Assembly: GCF_007677875.1 (NCBI RefSeq) | Contig: NZ_VEDO01000014.1 | Location: 62,001 to 126,000 of the forward strand | Origin: Variovorax boronicumulans | Lineage (GTDB): Bacteria > Pseudomonadota > Gammaproteobacteria > Burkholderiales > Burkholderiaceae_C | Reading direction: 5' to 3' | DNA length: 64,000 bases | Shown: positions 9,488 through 18,035 of the stretch, piece by piece | Layout: the number at the start of each line of letters is the position of its first letter | How positions within the stretch are numbered: position 1 is the stretch's first letter | Notes under the pieces: generated by a model | The model's database searches: none | The model's input: only the letters and a program-made list of their open reading frames with translations | What the model was told of the DNA's origin: nothing | Translations under genes and position numbers: made by a program

Positions 9488-9724
9488 ATGCCTGAAGCTT
9501 TGACCCTGGAGCGCATGCGCGCCGACGTGGCCCGCATGCTGCGCGAAGACCCCGCCGACATCGGCCTGGACGACAACCTCATGGACTGGGGCCTGGACTC
9601 CATGCGGCTGCTCAACCTCGTGCTGGCCTGGAACGAAGCCGGGCTGCAGCTGGACCTCTCGGAGATCGGCGCGGAAACCACCTTGAACGGCTGGTGGAAG
9701 CTGGTACGGCAACGCCAGGCATGA
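9488..9724 (+). CDS. Stand-alone aryl carrier protein (EntB C-terminal domain equivalent)
   Basis: 78 residues forming one carrier domain. The phosphopantetheine attachment motif is WGLDSMRLL, with Ser near residue 37, and the four-helix pattern is complete. In Escherichia coli this domain is fused to the C-terminus of the isochorismatase EntB; here it is its own gene between the DHB ligase and the NRPS, 3 nt after entE and overlapping the NRPS start by 4 nt. It should carry the DHB thioester to the condensation domain. A phosphopantetheinyl transferase is needed but none is seen in this window. Confidence 0.9.
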   Translation: MPEALTLERMRADVARMLREDPADIGLDDNLMDWGLDSMRLLNLVLAWNEAGLQLDLSEIGAETTLNGWWKLVRQRQA

Positions 9725-12700
9725 GTGCAGACGACACGCGCGAGACCGCGCCGTGGCCGCTGACCGAGGCCCAGAGCGGGCTGTGGTACGCCCAGCAGCT
9801 CGCTCCCGCCAATCCGGCCTTCAACTGCGGCCACGCGCTGTGGATCGACGGCCCGCTCGATGTGGCAGCGTTCGCCGCCGCCGCCGACCAGGCCGCGGCC
9901 GAGTGCGAGTCGCTCGCGCTCGTGCTGCGCGACACGCCCGACGGCCCGCGGCAGTGGCTCGACCCTGCGCGACGCCCGGCCCTGCAGCACATCGACCTCT
10001 CGGTCCACGACGACGCCGCCGAGCGCGCGCGCTCGGCCATGGGCGCCGACATGCAGACGCCGCTGGACCCCACGCGCGATGCACTGGCCGTGCAGCGCCT
10101 GTACCGCCTGGGCCCGGAGCGCCACTGCTGGTACCAGCGCGCCCACCACCTGGCCAGCGACGGCTACGGCATGGCGCTGTGGAGCCAGCGCCTGGCCGAG
10201 CTCTACACCGAGCGCCTCGGCCAGGGCCCGGCCCGCACGCCGCTGGCGCCGTTCGCGCAATTGGTCGCCGAAGATGCGGCCTACCGCGCCGCGCCCAAGC
10301 GCGCCCAGGATGCCGCCTATTGGCGCGACGCCTTCACGCCCACGCCCGAGGTGGCCGGCCTCGCAAATCCGGCAGGAGGCCGCGCGCAGGCCGCCCACAC
10401 CTGCCACCGCGAAAGCAGGCCGCTGGACGCCGACCTGCGCACGGCCCTGCTGGCCAAGGCGCAGACCCTGGACACCAGCTGGCCCGACCTGCTGACGGCC
10501 TGGACCGCGCTGTACTGCCTGCGCATGGCCACGGCCGAGGCGACGGTGCTGGGCATCCCGTTCATGGGCCGGCTCGGCAGCGCGGCCGCGCGCGCGAGCG
10601 CCACCACCATGAACGTTCTGCCGCTTGCAGTGCGTGCCACGCCGGGCCAGTCGCTCGCGGACTTCACGGAGCGGATGGTGCGGGCGCAGGCGCGCGCGCG
10701 CCGCCATGGCCGCTACCGCAGCGAGCAGCTGCGCCGCGACCTGAACCTGCTGGGCGGCCAGCGCCGGCTGCATGCCGCCCTGGTCAACGTCCAGCCCTTC
10801 TACAAGCCGCTGCTGCTGCCCGGGCTCACGACGCGGCTCGAGGTCCTGGGCACGGGCCCGATCGACGACCTGACCATCGGCTTTCGCGGCGACGGCGTGC
10901 AACAGCTGGAACTCGAGATCGAGGCCAACCCCGGGCTCTACAGCGCCGAGGCCGTGACCGGGCACCTGGCGCGCCTAGCCGCCTTCCTGTGCGCGGCGCT
11001 GAGCGCCGAGCGCGTGGACGACATTGCGCTGGCCAGCCCCGCGGAGGCGCAGCGCCACCTGTTCGCGCTCAATGCCACCGACCATGCCGTGCCCGCCACC
11101 ACGCTGGCCGCGCTGATCGAGGCGCAGATGGCGGCGCGGCCCCAGGCCGTGGCGCTGCAATTCCAAGGCGCCAGCCTGCGCTACGCCGAACTCGAGCAGC
11201 GCTCGCGCGCTCTGGCCCTCATGCTGCGCGCGCGCGGCGTGGGCCCGGACCGGCTCGTGGCCGTGGCACTGCCGCGCTCGCTCGAGTTGCTGGTGGCCCT
11301 GGTGGCTGTGCTGCGCGCGGGTGGCGCCTACCTGCCGCTGGACCTCGCGCACCCGCCCGAGCGCCTCGCACGCGTGCTCGCGCAGTCGCAACCCGTCTGC
11401 GCACTCGTGCGCGCCGAGGATGCGGCCCGCCTGCCGCCCGGGCTGCCGCGCCTGCACGCGGCCGACTGGCCGCAACAGGCGGACGCCGCGCTCGACGCGC
11501 CGCCGACTCCGCAGGACGCTGCCTACGTGATCTACACCTCGGGCTCCACGGGTGAGCCCAAGGGCGTGCTCGTCGAGCACCGGGCCATCGTCAACCGGCT
11601 CGAATGGATGCGCCAGCACTACGGCTTCGCGCCGGACGAGCGCATCCTGCAGAAGACGCCGGCCACCTTCGACGTCTCGGTCTGGGAGTTCTTCCTGCCG
11701 CTCATCACGGGCTGCACGCTGGTGATCGCGCCGCCGGATGCGCACCGCGACCCGGCCGCGCTCGCGCGGATCATTCGCGACGAACGCATCGGCACCTGCC
11801 ACTTCGTGCCCTCCATGCTGGCCGCCTTTCTGGCCCACCCGGCGACGCGCGGCCTTGTGATGCAGCGCATCTTCTGCAGCGGCGAGGAACTGCCCGCGCC
11901 GCTGCGCGACCGGCTGCACGCCACACTCACGAGCGAATTGCACAACCTCTACGGCCCGACCGAGGCCGCGGTGGACGTGAGCTGGTGGCCGGCCTCCAGC
12001 GACGACCACAGCCGCCCCGTGCCGATCGGCCGGCCGGTGTGGAACACGCGGCTGTACGTGCTGGACGCGCGCATGCGCCCGCAGCCGCCCGGTGTGGCCG
12101 GCGACCTCTACCTGGGCGGCGTGCAGCTCGCGCGCGGCTACCTGGGCCGGGACGACCTCACGCAAGAGCGCTTCCTGCCCGACCCGCACCGCCCGGGCGA
12201 ACGCCTCTACAAGACCGGCGACCTCGCGCGCTGGCGCGCCGAGGACGGCGCCGTGGTCTTCCTGGGCCGCAGCGACCACCAGGTCAAGCTGCGCGGCCTG
12301 CGCATCGAGCTCGGCGAGATCGAGGCCGCGCTGCATGCCACCGGCCTGGTCGCGCGCGCCGAGGTGCTGCTGCGCGAGGACCACGCGGGCGACAAGCGCC
12401 TCGTGGCCTATGTACAGCTCAACGCCGACGGTGCCGCGGCCTCGGCCGAAGAGCTGCGCCGGCGCCTGGCCGCGCGCCTGCCCGACTACATGCTGCCCGC
12501 GGCCACCGTGGCGCTGTCCGACTGGCCCGTCACGGCCAACGGCAAGCTCGACCGGCAGGCGCTGCCGGCGCCACGCTTCGCCGACGGCGCTGGCGCGGGC
12601 CGTGCGCCGCAGACCGCCACCGAAGAGGCCATCGCCGCACTGTTCGCCGAACTGCTGCGCCTGCCCGCGGGCACGCCGGCGGGTGCCGAGGCGGACTTCT

Positions 12701-13644
12701 TCGCACTCGGCGGCGACTCGCTGTCGGCCGTGCAGCTGCTGCTGCGGATCGAGGAGCGCTGGCACCGCAACCCGGGCCTGGGCACGCTGTTCGAAGCACC
12801 CACGGTGGCGGCGCTGGCCGCGGCCATCGACGGCGAGGCCGTGCGTTTCGACAGCGGCCTCAAGCCCGTCATCCGGCTGGCCGCCGGCGATGCGGCGCAG
12901 GCCCCGCTGTTCGTCGTCCACCCGGCCGGCGGCATCGCCTGGGGTTACCGGCTGCTGGCGCGCAGCCTGGCGCCCACGCGCAGCGTCTGGGGCCTGCAGT
13001 CGCCCGCGCTCGCGCCCGAGCATCCTCTGCCCGAGAGCATCGCCGCGCTGGCGCAGGACTACGCACAGCGCGTCGCCGCGCTGCAGCCCACGGGCGCCAT
13101 CCACCTGGCCGGCTGGTCGGTCGGCGGCATCATCGCCCAGGCCATGGCGGTGGCGCTGCAACAGCTGGGCCGCAGCGTCGGCCTGGTCGCGCTGCTGGAC
13201 GCCTACCCCGCGGACTGCTGGCGCGACGAGCCCGCGCCCACGCCGCTGCAGGCGCTGCGCGCGCTGCTGGCCATCGCGGGCTACGACCCCGAGGGCCACC
13301 CTGAACTGGACACGCGCGACAAGGTCGTGGACTTCCTGCGCGCGGGCGACAACACGCTCGGCAAGCTGCCCGCCGCCGCGCTGGACGGCGTGGTGCGCGT
13401 GGTGACCGACACCAACCGGCTGATCCGCCAGCACCGCCACGCCCGCATGGCGGGCACGCTGACCCATGTGCGCGCCGCGCGCGACCATGCCGGCAAGCCG
13501 CAATTGCAAGCCGCGCGCTGGCGGGACTACGCCGACCACGTCGAGACCCTGGAGCTACCCTTCCTGCATGCGCAGATGACGGGTGCCGAGGCCACGGCGC
13601 GGATCGCGCCCTTGCTCGCAGCAAGGATGGCGCCATGGGCATGA
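9721..13644 (+). CDS. entF: EntF-like serine NRPS (C-A-T-TE)
   Basis: 1307 residues, close to the length of EntF. The condensation domain (about 10-430) has HHLASDG at 142-148. The adenylation domain (about 460-960) has YTSGSTGEPKG near 603, FDVSVWEFF near 649, CHFVPSMLAAF, IFCSGEELP and NLYGPTEAAVDV. Reading the specificity pocket gives DVWHFSLVDK, the serine code of EntF. The carrier domain has GGDSLSA (Ser near 1000). The thioesterase has GWSVGG (Ser near 1133). Together this predicts assembly of DHB-serine units and their TE-catalysed oligomerisation or cyclisation, as in enterobactin. It overlaps the carrier-protein gene by 4 nt and entC by 10 nt. The number of units released cannot be read from sequence. 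Confidence 0.93.
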   Translation: MSADDTRETAPWPLTEAQSGLWYAQQLAPANPAFNCGHALWIDGPLDVAAFAAAADQAAAECESLALVLRDTPDGPRQWLDPARRPALQHIDLSVHDDAAERARSAMGADMQTPLDPTRDALAVQRLYRLGPERHCWYQRAHHLASDGYGMALWSQRLAELYTERLGQGPARTPLAPFAQLVAEDAAYRAAPKRAQDAAYWRDAFTPTPEVAGLANPAGGRAQAAHTCHRESRPLDADLRTALLAKAQTLDTSWPDLLTAWTALYCLRMATAEATVLGIPFMGRLGSAAARASATTMNVLPLAVRATPGQSLADFTERMVRAQARARRHGRYRSEQLRRDLNLLGGQRRLHAALVNVQPFYKPLLLPGLTTRLEVLGTGPIDDLTIGFRGDGVQQLELEIEANPGLYSAEAVTGHLARLAAFLCAALSAERVDDIALASPAEAQRHLFALNATDHAVPATTLAALIEAQMAARPQAVALQFQGASLRYAELEQRSRALALMLRARGVGPDRLVAVALPRSLELLVALVAVLRAGGAYLPLDLAHPPERLARVLAQSQPVCALVRAEDAARLPPGLPRLHAADWPQQADAALDAPPTPQDAAYVIYTSGSTGEPKGVLVEHRAIVNRLEWMRQHYGFAPDERILQKTPATFDVSVWEFFLPLITGCTLVIAPPDAHRDPAALARIIRDERIGTCHFVPSMLAAFLAHPATRGLVMQRIFCSGEELPAPLRDRLHATLTSELHNLYGPTEAAVDVSWWPASSDDHSRPVPIGRPVWNTRLYVLDARMRPQPPGVAGDLYLGGVQLARGYLGRDDLTQERFLPDPHRPGERLYKTGDLARWRAEDGAVVFLGRSDHQVKLRGLRIELGEIEAALHATGLVARAEVLLREDHAGDKRLVAYVQLNADGAAASAEELRRRLAARLPDYMLPAATVALSDWPVTANGKLDRQALPAPRFADGAGAGRAPQTATEEAIAALFAELLRLPAGTPAGAEADFFALGGDSLSAVQLLLRIEERWHRNPGLGTLFEAPTVAALAAAIDGEAVRFDSGLKPVIRLAAGDAAQAPLFVVHPAGGIAWGYRLLARSLAPTRSVWGLQSPALAPEHPLPESIAALAQDYAQRVAALQPTGAIHLAGWSVGGIIAQAMAVALQQLGRSVGLVALLDAYPADCWRDEPAPTPLQALRALLAIAGYDPEGHPELDTRDKVVDFLRAGDNTLGKLPAAALDGVVRVVTDTNRLIRQHRHARMAGTLTHVRAARDHAGKPQLQAARWRDYADHVETLELPFLHAQMTGAEATARIAPLLAARMAPWA

Positions 13645-14837
13645 TGCGCGAAGACCTTTCGTGCCCGCTCGCGCAGGCCGGCGGCGCGGCCACGCGCATG
13701 CTGCTGCTCTCGCACGAAGGCGGCCTGCTCAGCGAAGGCGTGCAGGCGCAGCTGGCCGTGCCGGCCGCGCAGCTGGGCGCCGCGGTCGCGCGGCACTTCG
13801 CGGGCGCCGCATCGGGCGCCACGCTGGTCGGCGCCCTGCCCTTCGATCGCCATGCGCCCGCCCACCTGCTCGCGCCGCGCCGCGTGCGCGATGCCGACAC
13901 CGCGAATGCCTGGCTGCACTGCATGGCCCGGCAGGCCGAGCCTCCGCGGGACTGGTCGCTGCAGGCCGAACCCCCACGCGCCGGCTACGAAGCCGCCGTG
14001 GCGCAGGCCGTGCAGCGGCTGGACCAGGGCGGCGAACTGCACAAGGTCGTGCTGGCGCGCACGCTGCGCGCGCACAGCGCCACGCCGATCAGCCCCTGGT
14101 GGCTGGCCCGGCGCCTGGCCGGCGACCCCGGCGTGCTGCGCTACGTGCTGCCGCTGCCGGTGCAGGCCCACGCCGCGCCGGCCTGGCTGGTCGGTGCCAC
14201 GCCCGAGCTGCTGCTCCTGCGCCGCGGCGCCAGCATCTTCAGCGAGCCGCTGGCCGGCTCCGCTGCGCGCGGGCCCGATCTCGCCGCGAGCGAAGCCCGT
14301 GCCGCGGCCCTGCGCGACTCGGCCAAGGACCTGGGCGAGCACCGCTACGTGGTGCAGGCCATCGCCGACCTGCTCGCGCCGCTGTGCCGCCAGCTGCGCG
14401 TGCCGGCCACGCCGGCGCTGCACGCCACGGCCAGCATGTGGCACCTGGGCACGCGCATCGAGGGCGAGCTCAAGGATGCTTCGCCCGACAACCTGCCACT
14501 GGCCTCCAGCGCCGCGCTGGCCGCGCTGCTGCACCCGACGCCCGCCGTCTGCGGCACGCCGCGCGCTGCGGCGGCCGACGCCATCGCCGCGCTCGAGCCC
14601 GTGCCGCGCGGCTTTTACGCCGGCGCGGTCGGCTGGTGCGATGCGGCCGGCGACGGCGCCTGGCACGTGGCGCTGCGCTGTGCCCATGTGCAGGGCCACG
14701 CGGCCCGGCTGTTCGCCGGCGCCGGCATCGTCGCCGATTCCGTGCCGCAAGCAGAGGCCGCCGAGACACGCGCAAAATTCAACGCCATGCTCCACGCGCT
14801 GGACATCCCGCCCGCGCTGTTCCCGCCAGACCGATGA
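13635..14837 (+). CDS. entC: Isochorismate synthase
   Basis: 400 residues of the chorismate-binding family. It converts chorismate to isochorismate, the first step to 2,3-dihydroxybenzoate. C-terminal active-site signatures are present: KVVLARTL, EPLAGSAARG, and GAGIVADSVPQAEAAET with its metal-binding glutamates. The ATG at 13635 has AAGGA 7 nt upstream; an ATG at 13641 overlapping the NRPS stop as ATGA is the alternative. It is followed by the isochorismatase gene with a 4-nt overlap. Confidence 0.92.
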   Translation: MGMMREDLSCPLAQAGGAATRMLLLSHEGGLLSEGVQAQLAVPAAQLGAAVARHFAGAASGATLVGALPFDRHAPAHLLAPRRVRDADTANAWLHCMARQAEPPRDWSLQAEPPRAGYEAAVAQAVQRLDQGGELHKVVLARTLRAHSATPISPWWLARRLAGDPGVLRYVLPLPVQAHAAPAWLVGATPELLLLRRGASIFSEPLAGSAARGPDLAASEARAAALRDSAKDLGEHRYVVQAIADLLAPLCRQLRVPATPALHATASMWHLGTRIEGELKDASPDNLPLASSAALAALLHPTPAVCGTPRAAAADAIAALEPVPRGFYAGAVGWCDAAGDGAWHVALRCAHVQGHAARLFAGAGIVADSVPQAEAAETRAKFNAMLHALDIPPALFPPDR

Positions 14838-15481
14838 CCGACACCCCACGCCGCCTGCCCAGCATCCCCGCCTACGCGCTGCCACGCGCCGACGAACTGC
14901 CGCCCGCGCGCGCGCCCTGGCGCCTGCACGCGTCCCGCGCCGCGCTGCTCGTGCACGACATGCAGGACTACTTCCTGGCGGCCTTCCCGCCTGCGGCCGA
15001 GCCGCTGCAAAGCGCCACCACCCACCTCGCGCAGCTGCTGGCCTGGGCCCGCGCGGCCGACGTGCCGGTGTTCTACACGGCCCAGCACGGCAACCAGGAC
15101 CGGCGCGACCGCGGCCTGCAGGCCGAGCTCTGGGGCCCGGGCATGCGCGCCATCCCCGAGCACGAGCAGATCGTGGCAGCGCTGGCACCCCAGAGCGGCG
15201 ACCAGGTGCTGACCAAGCACCGCTACAGCGCCTTCCAGCGCAGCAACCTGGAGACGCTGATGCGCGTGCGCGGCCGCGACCAGCTCGTCATCACAGGCGT
15301 GTATGCCCACATCGGCTGCCTCTGCACGGCGGCCGAAGCCTTCCAGCGCGACATCGAGCCCTTCTTCGTGGCCGATGCGCTGGCCGACTTCTCGCGCGAG
15401 AAGCACGACATGGCGCTGCAGTGGGTGGCGGCCACCTGCGGCCAGGTGCTGACCACCGCGCAATTGCTCGCGGCAGGCTGA
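14834..15481 (+). CDS. Isochorismatase without carrier domain (EntB N-terminal type)
   Basis: 215 residues, covering only the isochorismatase fold. It hydrolyses isochorismate to 2,3-dihydro-2,3-dihydroxybenzoate and pyruvate. Visible are [11 protein letters not shown] with the active-site Asp, [14 protein letters not shown] with the Lys, and [12 protein letters not shown] with the nucleophile-position Cys. EntB of E. coli continues for another 75 or so residues as an aryl carrier domain; this protein stops right after the hydrolase domain, at LLAAG. The missing domain is the separate gene at 9488. The next enzyme, EntA, is not encoded nearby. Confidence 0.92.
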   Translation: MTDTPRRLPSIPAYALPRADELPPARAPWRLHASRAALLVHDMQDYFLAAFPPAAEPLQSATTHLAQLLAWARAADVPVFYTAQHGNQDRRDRGLQAELWGPGMRAIPEHEQIVAALAPQSGDQVLTKHRYSAFQRSNLETLMRVRGRDQLVITGVYAHIGCLCTAAEAFQRDIEPFFVADALADFSREKHDMALQWVAATCGQVLTTAQLLAAG

Positions 15482-15483
15482 CC

Positions 15484-16014
15484 ATGCGTGCACGCCACCG
15501 CACCGTCCTGCTGGCCTGCGCCGCGGCCTTCGCGCTGCAGGTCCAGGCCCAGAGTCCCCACCCGCTGCTGACGCCGCCCGCGGCGCAACGCTACCCCGAG
15601 GAGCTGGCCTGCGAGATGCAGCGCATCGCCGCGGGCACCACCACGCCCGAACGCGCCAAACAACTGGTGGCCGCGCTGGCGAAGAACCTGACGCAGCCGC
15701 GCGAGGGCATCCGCACCCTGGTGGTGCCCGAGCGGCCCATCGCCGGCCAGTTGTCGGCCGTGGCCATCCTGCCGCCCAGCAGCAAGCCTGGGGTGCCCAT
15801 CGGCGTGTGCCTGCAGCAGGGCGTGGTGGGCGACGACGGCCAGATGGTGCACACCAACCTCGGCATGCTGCAGATTGCCAGCGACGGCTCCGTCGCGCCG
15901 CACCTGTGGACCGGCGAGCGCGTCGGCGCCGAGGTGGACGGCAAGCTGCAGGCGGCCTGCGCGCCCTACCGCGCCGGCTACATCGAGTACATCCGCAGCG
16001 CGGCGCCCGGTTGA
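15484..16014 (+). CDS. Small secreted protein of the siderophore operon, unknown function
   Basis: 176 residues with a signal peptide cleaved near [11 protein letters not shown] do not recognise the family. The mature part has three cysteines, a helical N-terminal region and a region that probably forms beta strands ([21 protein letters not shown]), and ends in [11 protein letters not shown]. It starts 2 nt after the isochorismatase stop with no promoter between, so it is co-transcribed with siderophore synthesis. A periplasmic accessory role is possible, but nothing in the sequence proves it. It is the last gene of the operon, facing a convergent gene. Confidence 0.7.
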   Translation: MRARHRTVLLACAAAFALQVQAQSPHPLLTPPAAQRYPEELACEMQRIAAGTTTPERAKQLVAALAKNLTQPREGIRTLVVPERPIAGQLSAVAILPPSSKPGVPIGVCLQQGVVGDDGQMVHTNLGMLQIASDGSVAPHLWTGERVGAEVDGKLQAACAPYRAGYIEYIRSAAPG

Positions 16015-16018
16015 ACGG

Positions 16019-16340
16019 CTACTGCCGTGGCCCGTACTTCATCTCGCGCAGTTTGCCTTCGCGGAACTGCAGGATGGTGATGAACTGCCCGATGCCGGGC
16101 TTGTAGGTCCATTCCTCGACCATGTCGCAGGCCACGTGCGGCGGCCGGCCCACCGTGCTGGGCGCGATCCCGATGGGCTTGCAGAAGCTGTCCTTGGCGG
16201 CCGGCGCGCCGCACTTGGACTCGATCACGAACTTGGTCTCGCCGATCTGCGCGAAGTCGCGGCCGCAGCGCAGGGACTGGGCCTGCGTGGCGCCGGCGCC
16301 GGCCAGCAGCAGGACGGCAAAGACAGACAGTTGCCACATG
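16019..16340 (-). CDS. DUF2845-like small secreted protein
   Basis: 106 residues with a signal peptide (cleavage near [10 protein letters not shown]). The mature protein is short, has four cysteines ([24 protein letters not shown]) and ends in a strand-rich [21 protein letters not shown] segment. This resembles DUF2845, a periplasmic family of unknown function. The ATG at 16340 was chosen because AGGAGG lies 7 nt upstream; an in-frame ATG at 16360 lacks one. It converges with the siderophore operon. Confidence 0.7.
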
Positions 16341-16356
16341 GCAAGGCCTCCTCGGG

Positions 16357-16764
16357 TCATACCCAGTTGTCCAGTGCCAGACCTGGGACCCGTTGGAACT
16401 CGCGCACATTGTTGGTCACCAGCACGCAGCCCAAGGCCAAGGCGTGTGCGGCGATCAAGGTGTCGAGCGCGCCGATCGGTGTGCCCAGCTGCTCCAGCCG
16501 ACTGCGCACGGCACCGTATTGCCGCATGGCAGCCTCGTCAAAGTCGCAAATTTCCAGCGGTGCGAGAAACTTGTCGAGGGCCTGACGGTTGCGCGCCGAT
16601 CCGCTCTTGTCCACGCCGAACGCGAGTTCTGCCCCCGTGATGCTGGAGATGCCCAGCTCGCCCATCGCCAGGGCCTCGAAGCGTGCGAACACGCCGGGCG
16701 GGCGCCAGTTGATGATGTAGATGCAGGTGTTGGTGTCCAGCAGGTAGCGCAGGCCTGCGGTCAA
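16357..16764 (-). CDS. vapC: VapC toxin (PIN-domain ribonuclease)
   Basis: About 135 residues with the PIN fold. Conserved acidic residues are in [12 protein letters not shown] (first Asp), [10 protein letters not shown] (Glu), [12 protein letters not shown] (Asp) and TNNVREF. VapC toxins cleave RNA, usually initiator tRNA, when not held by VapB. No ATG lies near the proper N-terminus. A TTG at 16764, overlapping the vapB stop (TTGA), gives a start 8 residues before LLDTN and fits translational coupling to the antitoxin; this start is inferred. Confidence 0.88.
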   Translation of the reverse strand: MTAGLRYLLDTNTCIYIINWRPPGVFARFEALAMGELGISSITGAELAFGVDKSGSARNRQALDKFLAPLEICDFDEAAMRQYGAVRSRLEQLGTPIGALDTLIAAHALALGCVLVTNNVREFQRVPGLALDNWV

Positions 16765-17000
16765 CGCGGCCAATCTTCGCGCTCCTGGGTCTGCGGCTGC
16801 TCGCGCTCCAGGACGAAACCTGGCTCGAACTCGTCCAGCGCCTCGCGCATGACCCGCCACGGTGCAGCCATCGGCAGCAACAGCACGCCGTTGCCGAAGC
16901 GCCGGGCCACGACCTCTTCACCCTCGAAACGCAGTTCCTTGGGCAGGCGCACAGCCTGGCTGCGGCCGGACTTGAACAGCTTGGCGATGGCGGTGGTCAT
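16761..17000 (-). CDS. vapB: VapB antitoxin (AbrB/SpoVT type)
   Basis: 79 residues. The N-terminal swapped-hairpin DNA-binding domain reads [20 protein letters not shown], typical of VapB. The C-terminal tail ([14 protein letters not shown]) would wrap the toxin. It precedes vapC with a 4-nt overlap and should autoregulate the pair from the short region upstream of 17000, which has GGTAG repeats but no clear palindrome. Confidence 0.9.
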   Translation of the reverse strand: MTTAIAKLFKSGRSQAVRLPKELRFEGEEVVARRFGNGVLLLPMAAPWRVMREALDEFEPGFVLEREQPQTQEREDWPR

Positions 17001-17074
17001 GGCGCAACTCCTGTTTGGTAGGCACCCATGGTAGCCATCATGTGCAGGAGCTGCCAAGTGCCGGCCGACGACCG

Positions 17075-17944
17075 TCATCCCGATGTGGCCGGCGCGGCGG
17101 AAAGCACGGCAGCCAACGCAGCATCGAAGACCGCGGCCCGCTCGTATTGCACCCAATGCCCTGCCTCGTCGATCAGTGTCAACCCCTGGAACTGCGGTCC
17201 GCGCGCAAAGGCCTCGGCCAGCCGGTCCATGCGCCCCGTGTAGAGCACGTCCTCACGCCCGTAGATCGCCCAGACCGGGCAGCGCACCTGCTGCAGCGCG
17301 TCCTTGAGCGCCTCGGTCCGCGCGAGGCGCCGCCGCTGCATGCGGTCGCGCACCACGTTGGCGCTGTGCAGGGCCAGCGCGAGCGCGTCGATGGACTCGG
17401 CCCGGTGCAGCATCAACACGCTCAGGTTGTGGCGGTGCACGGCCGCGCGGGCATCGGCATCCTCCAGGTGGCGCCAGCCGCGCAGCACGATGCGGCCCGC
17501 GTCGGACACGCCCATGGCCGGGGCGCCGACCACGACCAGCCGCGCCGCGCGCTCCGGGTGCGCAGCCGCCAGCAGGCCAGCCGTGAGACCGCCGAACGAG
17601 AAGCCGACCAGGTCGCAGCGCCGCGTGCCCAGCAGTTCTGCCAGGCCCTCCTCCAGCGCCGGTGCCACGTCGTCGGCATCGCCGCCGCCGGGCGGGCGGG
17701 CCGAATCGCCGAAGCCCGGCAGGTCGGGCACCAGCACCTGGCGGCCGGCGGCGACCAGGGCATCGATGTTGCGCACCCAATGGGTCCAGCTGCCGCTGCC
17801 GCCATGCAGCAGCACCACGGGGCCGGACGGGCCGGCATCGGCCGGACCCCAGCGGTGCCACTGGATGTGGCCGTCCCCGCAGGGCGTCTGCAAGGCCTGG
17901 GCCGCAGCCTGAAGCCGCGGGATCGGATCGGGAAGAACGGACAT
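17075..17944 (-). CDS. Alpha/beta-fold hydrolase
   Basis: 289 residues with no signal peptide. The oxyanion-hole motif is [10 protein letters not shown], the nucleophile elbow is GFSFGG, the Asp is in YGREDVLY and the His is in [10 protein letters not shown], a complete catalytic triad. It resembles the MhpC/epoxide-hydrolase-like group acting on esters or ring-fission products. The gene stands alone, 74 bp from vapB, so context does not reveal the substrate. Confidence 0.85.
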   Translation of the reverse strand: MSVLPDPIPRLQAAAQALQTPCGDGHIQWHRWGPADAGPSGPVVLLHGGSGSWTHWVRNIDALVAAGRQVLVPDLPGFGDSARPPGGGDADDVAPALEEGLAELLGTRRCDLVGFSFGGLTAGLLAAAHPERAARLVVVGAPAMGVSDAGRIVLRGWRHLEDADARAAVHRHNLSVLMLHRAESIDALALALHSANVVRDRMQRRRLARTEALKDALQQVRCPVWAIYGREDVLYTGRMDRLAEAFARGPQFQGLTLIDEAGHWVQYERAAVFDAALAAVLSAAPATSG

Positions 17945-18035
17945 CGCCGGTTTATACCGCCGGGCCTTTCATGCCCATGTCACCGACGCTTACGAACATG
18001 ACGGCTTCCCTGTTTCTGAACGATCCGGAGTTTCG

